Shown: positions 51,401-58,163, numbered from the stretch's first letter. The stretch: DNA of 64,000 nt from Megaustenia siamemsis (GCA_032433765.1 JAVIAB010000046.1:64218175-64282174), one strand, 5' to 3'. Notes: generated from the sequence alone by a model not told the origin. Numbers and translations: made by a program.

Positions 51401-52857
51401 ACTTGAGCCGTGAGTTGCAGACATCAAGGACAGACACGAACCATGAAAGAAACAGGCAGAAGGTAGCAAACAGACATGACAAGCATATTGTGACAGACAA
51501 ACACGTGACAGACATACCAGTAATACCGGTAACACTGACAGATAAACATGTACCAGACAGTCTTTATATGCAGACAACCACAGCATTGAGAAGAGCAGAC
51601 ACCTTTGAGTTGACAAAAGTACATCCTCGGTTAGACAAGAGTGCTGTCGTAACAGAACAGCAGGAGGACAGCACTGTTGTTGCTAGGACAACACCGAACC
51701 CAAGGGTCTATCTTGGAGGGCCTATGACTGATGATCTATCCGCGACAAATAACAAACCCACTAACCCTGGGCTTTGGGGAGAGATGATCACGGAGTTGCC
51801 TCCCGCAGGGGTCATGGAGACTAGGCCAGTCACCTGGTCAGCTCATTCGCCCGATATTGATCCGGAAACACGTTTCGATCATCCACCTACTAGAGACAGA
51901 CTCTCGACACCGAAAGACATTGTTCAGAAGAACAGATGGTCAAAGGGCAACGATCAACGACCCAGGAATATGGGCGTGTCTTTCTTTGCCGGATCAGGAA
52001 GCAGAGCGCCATTTCATGGAGTTGCCCCTGCAAGTCAGTTGCCAGATATAGTGCCTCTACTTAGAGACGCCCCTGGAAGACGTGTGCCAAGTATAGTAAC
52101 TCTACATAGAAACGCCCCTGAAATACGTGTGCCAGGTATAGAGCCTTCACATAGGGACGCCCCTGAAAAACGTGTGCCAGGTATAGTTCCTCTACATAGA
52201 GACGCCCCTGAAAGACGTTTGCCAGGTATAGGGCCTCTACATAGAAACGCCCCTGGAAGACGTGTCCCAGCTTTAACAAAGAACCGTAACAAGAAACTAA
52301 AGAACTCTCACAAACGTCCACAAGAGAAAACGAAATTCCAGAAAATCCACATCACTTCTGACATCAAACACTCGCCTGCAAGTGATGGCACCCCAAACAA
52401 GACAATCAACAAACCGACAACATCCAGGGACAACAAAGACCACCCAGGCATCACAAGCAAGACAATCAACAAACCGACAACATCCAGGGACAACAAAGAC
52501 CACCCAGGCATCACAAGCAAGACAATCAACAAACCGACAACATCCAGGGACAACAAAGACCACCCAGGCATCACAAGCAAGACAATCAACAAACCGACAA
52601 CATCCAGGGACAACAAAGACCACCCTGGCATCACAAACCGAATGACCGACAAAAGCCACGGTTACGATCACAGGAGAATACCCTGGCAGAGAATCTATCT
52701 AAGTCAAAGGCCAGTCGGTGAACAGAAGTCCCAAAGTGAGGCTCGTGTTGTAGCAGCAGAGATAAACATGGCATCGGGACGCCATCATGAGACAGTGCTG
52801 CACTTGTCGCTACTGCTAATGGTTATCTGGCCAATGTTGGTCTCACTGACAGCTTGA
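18856..52857 (+). CDS. giant Ly6/uPAR-domain protein with repeat stalk and GPI-anchor signal (join of 3 exons, 4,012 aa)
   Basis: Coding join: 18856-18901, 35914-36057, 41009-52857. Lengths 46+144+11,849 = 12,039 nt, an exact codon multiple. Both introns are GT-AG and phase 1, as is usual for Ly6 genes. Residues 1-19 are a signal peptide (M-Y-S-A-I-V-F-V-L-F-V-V). Residues 20-103 are an LU/three-finger domain with Cys at 22, 25, 34, 50, 55, 75, 84, 93, 97 and 102, opening with LTCYWC and ending DLCN, the family signature. Residues 140-3940 are mostly eight tandem arrays of charged or Ser/Thr-rich units. Residues 3989-4012 end in a hydrophobic run with no cytoplasmic tail, so a GPI anchor is expected at a small residue near M-A-S-G-R. 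Known Ly6 proteins are about 100-350 residues; this is more than ten times longer. Predicted role, by inference only: a long extracellular, membrane-tethered or shed polymer displaying a three-finger head. Transcription is untested. Confidence 0.82.
18958..19005. repeat. (ATC)n microsatellite at a LINE 3' tail
   Basis: About 16 ATC/ATT triplets lie 56 bp after the exon 1 donor. In minus orientation they are the (GAT)n tail of the LINE that follows. Shorter tails of the same type sit at 24783-24797, 58164-58177 and 63328-63341, always beside the same LINE end. Confidence 0.85.
19160..23945. repeat. 44-bp minisatellite born inside a LINE, about 108 copies
   Basis: The unit contains CTACCTGTTGTTATAGTATT and the step is exactly 44 bp. 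On the minus strand one unit reads G-I-D-N-T-I-T-T-G-R-M-D-G-K-K. That is the segment which in sister LINE copies reads L-E-Y-L-V-T-T-G-K-I-x-G-K-R. LINE sequence continues on both sides, so the array arose by expansion of this short coding piece. Units vary mostly at CTACC/CTGCC/CTGCTTA and AATGCC/AAAGCC/TTAATGCC, with local runs of one variant. Confidence 0.92.
24240..24415. repeat. 20-bp minisatellite inside the same LINE, about 8 copies
   Basis: CCTATTCTGTCTTTGCTTGT repeats with GCTTGT/GCTAGT alternation and one short unit. On the minus strand the unit reads R-I-G-Q-A-K-T, matching the R-I-A-Q-A-K-I-A-F segment of the related LINE at 59.2 kb. It is therefore a second expansion within one LINE copy. 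Confidence 0.85.
24655..24760. repeat. degenerate copies related to the 55-bp array
   Basis: CTCTACTATTACATTCACCA and ATGCTACATTCAC recur about twice, resembling the CTACTACACCTACCAGTGCT unit at 25.9-26.4 kb. The two LINE pieces at 24785-25925 lie between these related repeats. The flanking 24486-24654 shows nothing recognisable. Confidence 0.55.
24785..25372 (-). mobile_element. LINE 3' end, minus strand
   Basis: The minus strand encodes, from high to low coordinates, W-K-R-I-M-D-S, F-L-R-R-M-L-K-V-P-W, N-D-E-I-L-K-E-A-N, N-I-F-R-A-H, G-K-L-E-Y-L-V-T-T and W-R-D-M-I-T-Y-A-N-R-Y-G-T at the 3' end. It belongs to the same family as the copies at 19, 58-59 and 63.3 kb. Stops and frame shifts show it is dead. 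The 3' edge adjoins a short ATC tail at about 24790. Confidence 0.75.
25365..25925 (+). mobile_element. LINE fragment, plus strand, internally deleted
   Basis: The plus strand reads R-W-T-E-Y-I-S-Q-L-Y-D-D-E-R-P-E, E-V-E-D-A-I-Q-H-M-K and A-P-G-P-D-N-I up to about 25690. This is the region just before the reverse transcriptase fingers. It then jumps to the C-terminal I-E-G-R-R-D-R-G and R-S-T-T-E-M-I-N with W-R-D-M-I-T (25760-25905). The catalytic core is missing. It lies head to head with the minus-strand copy just upstream. Confidence 0.7.
25930..26372. repeat. 55-bp minisatellite, about 8 copies
   Basis: The unit contains ACTTGCTACAATTACAGCTA and CACCTACCAGTGCTACACTC. Copies are almost identical, with variation only in the first (TATAATT) and last (CTAGTGC), suggesting recent homogenisation. 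Three forward frames are open, with no protein character. Confidence 0.92.
26373..27439. other. non-repetitive intron 1 sequence
   Basis: About 1 kb without a tandem array or recognisable coding region. It includes an AT-rich stretch at 26820-26890. CAGATGTGGTCAACC followed by TACGGCCCGG at 27176-27200 resembles the tip of another hAT-like element, but no partner end is evident. A short open frame at 26898-27173 has no recognisable domain. Confidence 0.5.
27440..28776. repeat. 27-bp minisatellite, about 49 copies
   Basis: The unit is TGTTGAACTAAGACAGAAAC plus TATGGGG, with regional variants: GGCAGGAACTATGG to about 27845, then GACAGAAACTATAGG. The first part is open in one forward frame (V-E-L-R-Q-E-L-W-G) because 27 is a multiple of three; the second part gains TAG stops through the TATAGGG variant. 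It is intronic, and I do not call it coding. Confidence 0.92.
28777..29512 (+). pseudogene. Jockey-like LINE reverse transcriptase, 5' truncated and frameshifted
   Basis: The plus frame reads I-T-N-E-M-L-L-N-L-G, Y-K-P-I-S-L-L-S-C-L-S-K and Q-Q-S-G-F-S-Q-H-R-S-T-E-D, then V-D-M-E-K-A-F-D-R-V-W. These are fingers and palm motifs of Jockey-clade reverse transcriptases. Near 29355 the frame slips, after which G-V-P-Q-G-G-V-L-S-P continues in another frame. The catalytic box, expected Y-A-D-D, reads Y-A-Y-D here (about 29463-29474), so activity is lost. The coding match stops at about 29512, where a different LINE begins on the other strand. Confidence 0.8.
29513..29737 (-). mobile_element. fragment of the common LINE, minus strand, inside the Jockey copy
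   Basis: The minus strand reads V-N-E-F-K-Y-L-E-T-L-L-A-S-D-R-R and M-A-Q-A-K-A-A-L-Q-K-M-R-K-I-L-C-N. This is the same segment as in the LINE copies at 24.4 and 59.2 kb. It sits exactly where the Jockey-like polyprotein breaks, so it marks an insertion or a rearrangement junction. Confidence 0.7.
29745..30380 (+). pseudogene. Jockey-like LINE C-terminus with partial RNase H domain
   Basis: One open plus frame reads V-I-L-T-E-A-L-S-V-L-S-A and V-V-I-Q-W-I-P-S-H-C-N-I-H-G-N-E-R, then T-D-K-L-A-K-E-G. The last is the conserved end of a retrotransposon RNase H, with its His and Asp region. The zinc-knuckle-like C-x-C...H...H-D-C-P region follows at about 30200-30250, and a stop occurs at 30378. 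The N-terminal part of RNase H and the thumb of the reverse transcriptase are absent, so this and the 28777-29512 piece are the two ends of one deleted element. Confidence 0.78.
30397..30423. repeat. (GA)n microsatellite
   Basis: Thirteen or so GA dinucleotides follow the Jockey stop codon by about 20 bp, and may represent the 3' end of that element. Confidence 0.85.
30463..31170. repeat. 68-bp minisatellite, about 10.5 copies
   Basis: The unit includes AGGAGAACCCGTATGATGAA and GTACGATGTAGATGCCACAA, with an exact 68-bp step. Copies differ chiefly at ATGGGCAGGTG versus ATTGGCAGATG or ATTGGCAGGTG. Confidence 0.93.
31171..32419. other. non-repetitive intron 1 sequence with possible transposon remnants
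   Basis: There is no coding region I can support. CAGAGGTTCTCAAATTGTG at 31533-31551 resembles an hAT-Charlie-type terminal repeat. On the minus strand, CTGATGA (31687-31693) and GAAAC (31671-31675) are spaced like the core of a hammerhead ribozyme, but the stem between them is poorly paired. Confidence 0.35.
32420..34148. repeat. 31-bp minisatellite, about 55 copies
   Basis: The unit contains GTATGGCACATGATGATGGT and AAAACTGTCAA. Variants TCAAG/TCAGG/TGAGG are scattered, and AACACTG appears towards the right end. The last unit runs directly into LINE sequence. Confidence 0.93.
34149..35735 (-). mobile_element. second LINE family, minus strand, reverse transcriptase region, decayed
   Basis: Read from high to low coordinates, the minus strand gives I-K-Y-A-P-R-N-K-A-P-G-I-D (about 35610), T-L-K-Q-L-A-E-E-T, Y-I-A-F-I-D-Q-E-K-T-F-D-R-V and S-G-V-R-Q-G-C-V-L-S-P (about 35030). 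F-T-D-D-Q-A-L with the catalytic Asp pair follows near 34925-34945, then F-K-Y-L-G-S-L-M-T-N-D and a C-terminal G-R-P-R-K-R-W near 34245. Frame breaks and stops separate the pieces. The sequence differs clearly from the LINE at 19-25 kb. Confidence 0.78.
35736..35913. other. intron 1 end leading to exon 2
   Basis: Short unique sequence ending in the acceptor TGCCTTATGTTGCAG. No other feature is visible. Confidence 0.6.
35914..36057 (+). CDS. exon 2: first half of the LU (three-finger) domain
   Basis: The acceptor TTATGTTGCAG ends at 35913 and the donor GTAGGT begins at 36058. Phase 1 on both sides joins cleanly to exons 1 and 3. It encodes residues 16-64, with five cysteines in the spacing C-x2-C-x8-C-x15-C-x4-C and one N-glycosylation sequon (N-C-S, residue 49). 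The unspliced frame hits a stop at 36066, so the exon cannot read through. The symmetric 1-1 phase means that skipping it would keep the downstream frame but destroy the fold. Confidence 0.82.
36262..37028. repeat. 24-bp minisatellite in intron 2, about 32 copies
   Basis: GTTAGTGAGAGTTGTAGTAG plus TCAA or TCAT repeats with a 24-bp step; GTTAATGAG variants dominate the right half. Two forward frames and one reverse frame are open across it (one forward frame reads S-E-S-C-S-S-Q-V). The sequence before it (36063-36260) is T-rich intron with many TTTGTT words. Confidence 0.92.
37056..40900. repeat. 22-bp minisatellite with higher-order structure, about 170 copies
   Basis: The unit is TATGATGTTTATATCGTGGG plus TC. 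Every few units a variant CTACTACATTTATATCGTTG appears. Rare variants recur at an offset of 506 bp (23 units), for example TATGGTGCTTATATCG at 38301 and 38807. Units become ragged after about 40200 (TCTGAGATGTTTGTATCATG). The array fills most of intron 2 and ends about 100 bp before the exon 3 acceptor. Confidence 0.92.
41009..52857 (+). CDS. exon 3: second half of LU domain, repeat stalk and GPI signal (11.85 kb)
   Basis: The acceptor CTCTCTGTTTCAG ends at 41008, after a good pyrimidine tract. The exon opens V-T-G-A-V-R-S-F and supplies Cys 75, 84, 93, 97 and 102 plus the closing CN. One frame then stays open for 3,948 codons to TGA at 52855. Non-repetitive stretches between the arrays (about 42010-42540, 44880-46460, 47100-47500, 51050-52040) have mixed, protein-like composition with sequons such as N-F-T and N-D-T. 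Other frames are open only inside the period-3 arrays, and only this one spans the whole exon. The upstream part of the open frame, 40888-41008, lies in the intron. Confidence 0.85.
41236..42000 (+). repeat. coding 15-bp array (5-aa unit), degenerate
   Basis: Residues about 140-394 follow a loose five-residue pattern, [T/S/A]-[D/N]-x-R-Q, as in R-Q-T-D-H and K-Q-T-D-Q. The DNA seed is GATCATAGACAGACT. Copies have diverged more than in the other exon 3 arrays, so it is probably the oldest. It is rich in Gln, Arg, His and Asp. Confidence 0.8.
42547..42780 (+). repeat. coding 33-bp array (11-aa unit), about 6 copies
   Basis: Residues about 577-654 repeat E-R-N-E-N-E-G-N-R-D-F with small changes (N-R-N, K-M-N). 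It is followed at about 42800-42852 by four short S-D-G-T-F units (15 bp). Confidence 0.85.
42800..42858 (+). repeat. coding 15-bp array (SDGTF), about 4 copies
   Basis: S-D-G-T-F three times and S-D-G-K-V once, from the DNA seed AGCGATGGAACTTTT. It is a small array between the 33-bp and 48-bp ones. Confidence 0.85.
42985..44838 (+). repeat. coding 48-bp array (16-aa unit), about 38 copies
   Basis: The residue unit is RGSENSGDDGIRGGNL (about residues 723-1340). Variants are K-H-N for E-N-S, L-Q-G for L-R-G, S-R-D-D for S-G-D-D, and one G-W-N. A block of variants recurs at 576 bp (L-Q-G pair) and 672 bp (I-K-G), so groups of 12-14 units were themselves duplicated. One other forward frame and a reverse frame are also open here; those are shadows. 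Confidence 0.95.
46471..47094 (+). repeat. coding 39-bp array (13-aa unit), 16 copies
   Basis: The unit is ATTSSYLLQEREK, residues about 1885-2092. The first six units have L-L-Q-E-[R/G]-[E/K]-K; the remaining ten have [H/L]-L-Q-D-R-E-K. T-T-S-S clusters could carry O-glycans in the secretory pathway; that is inference. Confidence 0.95.
47521..51045 (+). repeat. coding 42-bp array (14-aa unit), about 84 copies
   Basis: The consensus unit is DNREHRQRVDKPDM (residues about 2235-3410). D-N-S-D-H, D-K-S-D-H and V-N-S-D-H replace D-N-R-E-H in zones. Some junction units are shortened (D-M-D-N-K-N-K-P-D-L). A segment of about 330 bp at 49961-50290 recurs almost unchanged at 50429-50758 (offset 468 bp). 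Each unit has about five acidic and about five basic residues including His, giving a polyampholyte with almost no hydrophobic content. Confidence 0.95.
52051..52275 (+). repeat. coding 45-bp array (15-aa unit), 5 copies
   Basis: The unit is VPLHRDAPERRVPGI, residues about 3745-3819, with Pro at fixed places. It is basic and follows about 1 kb of non-repeated coding sequence. Confidence 0.93.
52396..52635 (+). repeat. coding 60-bp array (20-aa unit), 4 copies
   Basis: The unit is T-I-N-K-P-T-T-S-R-D-N-K-D-H-P-G-I-T-S-K. The four copies are almost identical at DNA level (CAAACCGACAACATCCAGGG), so expansion was recent. It lies about 150 bp before the GPI-signal region. Confidence 0.95.
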
Positions 52858-53190
52858 CTTTAGCCATCATGAGACAGTGCTGCACTTGTCGCTACTGCTA
52901 ATGGTTGTCTGGCCAATGTTGGTCTCACTGACAGCTTGACTTTAGCCATCATGAGACAGTGCTGCACTTGTCGCTACTGCTAATGATTATCTGGCCAATG
53001 TTGGTCTCACTGACAGCTTGACTTTAGCCATCATGAGACAGTGCTGCACTTGTCGTTACTGCTAATGGTTATCTGGCCAATGTTGCTCTCACTGACAGCT
53101 TGACTTTAGCCATCATGAGACAGTGCTGCACTTGTCGTTACTGCTAATGGTTATCTGGCCCATGTTGGTCTTACTGACAGCTTGACTTTA
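52781..53190. repeat. 82-bp repeat spanning the stop codon, 5 copies
   Basis: The motif GCCATCATGAGACAGTGCTG starts at 52781, 52863, 52945, 53027 and 53109, a constant 82-bp step. Copy 1 encodes the last 24 residues (the GPI signal) and TGA. Copies 2-5 lie in the presumed 3' UTR. As 82 is not a multiple of three, later copies are out of frame with each other. Copies differ by single bases (GGTTATC/GGTTGTC/GATTATC, GGTCTCA/GCTCTCA/GGTCTTA). Confidence 0.95.
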
Positions 53191-53304
53191 GACTACATGT
53201 CATTGGTGAAAACCTAAATTGTGACAGATAGCCTGAAATGATGCTAATTAATGACAAACAGCTTACAATTAGCCTAGCATAATGCAGACGGCTTTATGTG
53301 AGCC

Positions 53305-53585
53305 CAACTTGTGACAACCAGGTTGAAGTTAGCCCAACTTGTGACAACCAAGTTGAAGTTAGCCCAACTTGTGACAACCAGGTTGAAGTTAGCCCAACTT
53401 GTGACAACCTGGTTGAAGTTAGCCCAACTTGTGACAACCAGGTTGAAGTTAACCCAACTTGTGACAACCTGGTTGAAGTTAGCCAAACTTGTGACAACCT
53501 GGTTGAAGTTAACCCAACTTGTGACAACCTGGTTGAAGTTAGCCAAACTTGTGACAACCTGGTTGAAGTTAGCCTAGCTTCTGAC
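53305..53585. repeat. 30-bp minisatellite, about 9 copies
   Basis: GTTAGCCCAACTTGTGACAA followed by CC[A/T]GGTTGAA. The last units alternate AGCCAAAC and AACCCAAC. Bases 53191-53304 before it are unique with no clear poly(A) signal. Confidence 0.92.
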
Positions 53586-53604
53586 AAAGCTGTGGCAGCA
53601 TTGT

Positions 53605-53838
53605 GGTGCGTATCAACCAGTAAATAACCTCCTGTAAATCAACCAGTAAATGACCTCCTGTAAATCAACCAGTAAATAACCTCCTGTAAATCAACCAGTA
53701 AATGACCTCCTGTAAATCAACCAGTAAATAACCTCCTGTAAATCAACCAGTAAATGACCTCCTGTAAATCAACCAGTAAATAACCTCCTGTAAATCAACC
53801 AGTAAATGACCTCCTGTAAATCAACCAGTAAATGACCT
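53605..53838. repeat. 26-bp minisatellite with a 52-bp alternation, about 9 copies
   Basis: ATCAACCAGTAAATGACCTC plus CTGTAA, where ATGACC and ATAACC alternate almost perfectly, so the effective unit is 52 bp. Confidence 0.92.
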
Positions 53839-55445
53839 ATGTGTGTGTGCATCAAATAGTGATTGAGTAACCTCTGTTTATATAACAACCAGTGAATGAT
53901 CTCTGAGTGTGTGCATCAAATATTGATTGTGTAACCTCTGTGTATATAACAACCAGTGAATGACCTCTGTGTGTGTACATCAAACAGTGAATGACCTCTG
54001 TGTGTTTATCAACTAATGATTGAGTAACCTCTGCGTAAATAACAACCAATGAATGACCTCTATGTGTGTACATCAAACAGTGAATGATCTCTGTGTGTGT
54101 ACATCAAACAGTGAATGACCTCTGTATGTGTACATAAACCAGTAAATGACCTCTGTGTGTGTACAACAACCAGTGAATGACCTCTGTGTGTGTATCTTAA
54201 ACAGTGAATGACCTCTGTGTGTGTACATTAAACAGTGAATGACCTCTGTGTGTGTACATTAAACAGTGAATGACCTCTGTGTGTGTACATCAAACAGTGA
54301 ATGACATCTGTGTGTGTACATTAAACAGTGAATGACCTCTGTGTGTATACATCAAACAGTGAATGACCTCTGTGTTTGTACATCAAACAGTGAATGACCT
54401 CTGTGTGTGTACATCAAACAGTGAATGACCTCTGTGTGTATACATCAAACAGTGAATGACCTCTGTATGTGTGCATTAAACAGTGAATGACCTCTGTGTG
54501 TGTACATCAAACAGTGAATGACCTCTGTGTGTGTACATTAAACAGTGAATGATCCCTGTATGTGTACATCAAACAGTGAATGACCTCTGTGTGTGTACAT
54601 CAAACAGTGAATGACCTCTGTATGTGTACATTAAACAGTGAATGACCTCTGTGTGTGTACATCAAACAGTGAATGACCTCTGTGTGTGTACATTAAACAG
54701 TGAATGATCTCTGTATGTGTACATCAAACAGTGAATGACCTCTGTGTGTGTACATCAAACAGTGAATGACCTCTGTGTGTGTACATTAAACAGTGAATGA
54801 CCTCTGTGTGTGTACATCAAACAGTGAATGACCTCTGTGTGTGTACATTAAACAGTGAATGACCTGTGTGTGTATACATCAAACAGTGAATGACCTCTGT
54901 GTTTGTACATCAAACAGTGAATGACCTCTGTGTGTGTACATCAAACAGTGAATGACCGCTGTGTGTATACATCAAACAGTGAATGACCTCTGTGTGTGTA
55001 CATTAAACAGTGAATGACCTCTGTGTGTGTACATCAAACAGTGAATGACCTCTGTGTGTGTACATCAAACAGTGAATGACCTCTATGTGTGTACATCAAA
55101 CAGTGAATGACCTCTCTGTGTGTACATCAAACAGTGAATGACCTCTCTGTGTGTACATCAAACAGTGAATGACCTCTGTGTGTGTACATCAAACAGTGAA
55201 TGACCTCTGTGTGTGTACATCAAACAGTGAATGACCTCTGTGTGTGTACATCAAACAGTGAATGACCTCTGTGTGTGTACATCAAACAGTGAATGACCTC
55301 TGTGTGTATATCAACTAGTGATTGAGTAAAATCTGTCTAAATAACAACCAATGAATGACCACTGTGTGTTTATCAACAAGTAAATGAGCTTTGTGTGTAC
55401 ATGAACCAATGAATGACTGCGTGTGTACATCAATCAGTGAATGAT
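53839..55445. repeat. 31-bp minisatellite, about 45 copies
   Basis: TGAATGACCTCTGTGTGTGT plus ACATCAAACAG. The left (53839-54200) and right (55310-55445) edges hold longer, mixed variants with AACAACCAG and GATTGAGTAAC. It is related to the neighbouring 26-, 27- and 29-bp units. Confidence 0.92.
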
Positions 55446-55745
55446 CTTTGTGTGTACATCAACCAGTGAATGACCTCTGTGTATATCAACCAGTGAATGA
55501 CCTCTGTGTATATCAACCAGTGAATGACCTCTGTGTATATCAACCAGTGAATGACCTCTGTGAATATCAACTAGTGAATGGCCTCTGTGTATATCAACTA
55601 GTGAATGGCCTCTGTGTATATCAACTAGTGAATGGCCTCTGTGTATATCAACTAGTGAATGGCCTCTGCGTATATCAACCAGTGAATGGCCTCTGTGTAT
55701 ATCATCAACCAGTGAATGGCCTCTGTGTGTTCATCAACCAGTAAA
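55446..55745. repeat. 27-bp minisatellite, about 11 copies
   Basis: TGAATGACCTCTGTGTATAT plus CAACCAG, shifting to CAACTAGTGAATGGCC in the middle. One forward frame is open (V-N-D-L-C-V-Y-Q-P) only because of the 27-bp step. Confidence 0.9.
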
Positions 55746-56597
55746 TAACATATGTGTGTACATAAACCGGTGAGTGACCTTTGTGTGTACATCAATCATT
55801 GAATGACCTCTGTGTGTACATTAACCAGTGAATGATCTCTGTGTGTACATTAACCAGTGAATGACCTATGTGTGTACATTAACCAGTGAATGACCTCTGT
55901 GTGTACATTAACCAGTGAATGACCTCTTGTGTGTACATTAACCAGTGAATGTGAATGATCTCTGTGTGTACATTAACCAGTGAATGTACATTAACCAGTG
56001 AATGACGTCTGTGTGTACATTAACCAGTGAATGATGTACATTAACCAGTGAATGACGTCTGTGTGTACATTAACCAGTGAATGACCTCTTTGTGTACATT
56101 AACCAGTGAATGTCTGTGTGTACATTAACCAGTGAATGACCTCTGTGTGTACATTAACCAGTGAATGACCAGTGAATGACCTCTGTGTGTACATTAACCA
56201 GTGAATGACCTCTGTGTGTACATTAACCAGTGAATGACCTCTGTGTGTACATTAACCAGTAAATGACCTCTGTGTGTACATTAACCAGTGAATGACCTCT
56301 GTGTGTACATTAACCAGTGAATGACCTCTGTGTGTACATTAACCAGTGAATGACCTCTGTGTGTACATTAACCAGTGAATGACCTCTGTGTGTACATTAA
56401 CCAGTGAATGACCTCTGTGTGTACATTAACCAGTGAATGACCTCTGTGTGTACATTAACCAGTGAATGACCTCTGTGTGTACATTAACCAGTGAATGACC
56501 TCTGTGTGTACATTAACCAGTGAATGACCTCTGTGTGTACATTAACCAGTGAATGACCTCTGTGTGTACATTAACCAGTGAATGACCTCTGTGTGTA
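55746..56597. repeat. 29-bp minisatellite, about 29 copies
   Basis: TGAATGACCTCTGTGTGTAC plus ATTAACCAG. The first half has short internal truncations (units of 14-24 bp around 55950-56170), and the second half is nearly perfect. Confidence 0.92.
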
Positions 56598-57235
56598 ACA
56601 ATCAATATCTTGCCTCTCTATTTCTCTTACACTTAATTACATAATTTTAAACAAAAATATACATAATTTTTGTCCATGTTTCATCGCCATACAATCAGTT
56701 GTACCTATGTGAATATCATTTGTGAACATGTCGTTATATAAACTATCACTATAGATGTGATGCTGTAATAACTTGTGAACGTTATTTACACCTTGAATCC
56801 CCGTGAACATGTGAATATTTATCTTTCTTATCAAGTCAACACTTGTAAACACCTTGTACATATCTCTGAAGGATATATCATAAAATACAACTGTACGAGT
56901 CTCAATGAACACACATGTGTGTATTTATTCCTTTCGTATAAATAGGTGAATGTTTGTTCCTGCTGAAGGCCTATTGAGTCGAAACGTCGTTATAATTTGT
57001 GTCGCCCACTTATCACATAAAGCTTTAACGTTGTCTATATTTGTTGTTTCCTGTTCTCCCAGATCAATGTTTACCGAGTGTGACGCCATCCACAGATCGT
57101 TTATTGTGAAGAGTGTGATTACATCAAATATCTAGTTGTTGAGTTCTGTCTATTGATGGACATCATGAACATTCAGATCATGGACATTCAGAACAATGCG
57201 TATGTTTATATTAAAGAACACATACATGTATGTTC
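56598..57235. other. unique intergenic sequence
   Basis: No coding region or array can be supported. CTGCTGAAGG...GTCGAAACGTCG at 56960-56989 resembles a sequence widespread in invertebrate repeats and a degraded hammerhead core, with the invariant A of CTGATGA replaced. Confidence 0.5.
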
Positions 57236-57239
57236 GATA

Positions 57240-57465
57240 TAATGATATTAGACCAACATAGAGACGCATACACTGTTTATGATGTTAGACCGACATAGAG
57301 ACGCATACACTGTTTATGTTGTTAGACCGACATAGAGACGCATACACTGTTTATGATGTTAGACCAACATAGAGACGCATACACTGTTCATGATGTTAGA
57401 CCGACATAGAGACGCATACACTGTTCATGATGTTAGACCGACATAGAGACGCATACACTGTTCAT
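57240..57465. repeat. 37-bp minisatellite, about 6 copies
   Basis: GATGTTAGACCGACATAGAG plus ACGCATACACTGTTTAT. It passes directly into the 33-bp array, with which it shares GATGTTAGACC and ACATAGA. Confidence 0.92.
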
Positions 57466-58045
57466 GATGTTAGACCAACATAGACATGTTCTGTTCATGA
57501 TGTTAGACCAACATAGACATGTTCTGTTCATGATGTTAGACCAACATAGACATGTTCTGTTCATGATGTTAGACCAACATAGACATGTTCTGTTCATGAT
57601 GTTAGACCAACATAGACATGTTCTGTTCATGATGTTAGACCAACATAGACATGTTCTGTTCATGATATTAGACCAACATAGACATGTTCTGTTCATGATG
57701 TTAGACCAACATAGACATGTTCTGTTCATGATGTTAGACCAACATAGACATGTTCTGTTCATGATGTTAGACCAACATAGACATGTTCTGTTCATGATGT
57801 TAGACCAACATAGACATGTTCTGTTTATGATGTTAGACCAACATAGACATGTTCTGTTTATGATGTTAGACCAACATAGACATGTTCTGTTTATGATGTT
57901 AGACCAACATAGACATGTTCTGTTTATGATGTTAGACCAACATAGACATGATCTGTTTATGATGTAAGACCAACATAGACATGTTCTGTTTATGATGTTA
58001 GACCAACATAGACATGTTCTGTTTATGATGTTAGACCAACATAGG
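57466..58045. repeat. 33-bp minisatellite, about 17 copies
   Basis: GATGTTAGACCAACATAGAC plus ATGTTCTGTTCAT. Units to about 57820 end in TTCAT, and later units end in TTTAT, a sharp zone change. Forward and reverse frames are both open and neither is coding. Confidence 0.94.
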
Positions 58046-58061
58046 CCAGAACTCTTTCACT

Positions 58062-58150
58062 CCAAGAGGCTGGCTGGTCTAGAGGTAGGACGTCGGTATC
58101 ATGTCAGGAAGGAGATGGGTTCAATGCCCTCCAGAACCGGTGGAGATTTT
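58062..58150 (+). mobile_element. possible tRNA-derived SINE head
   Basis: TGGTCTAGAGG (about 58075) and GGGTTCAATGCCC (about 58119) are spaced like Pol III A and B boxes. The piece lies just before the 3' end of a minus-strand LINE. No complete cloverleaf was drawn. Confidence 0.35.
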
Positions 58151-58163
58151 TTCTAAAACCATA

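Noticed and set aside
57433..57967. Frames of 120 and 167 codons over the 33-bp array
   Set aside because: Period-33 artefact, open on both strands.
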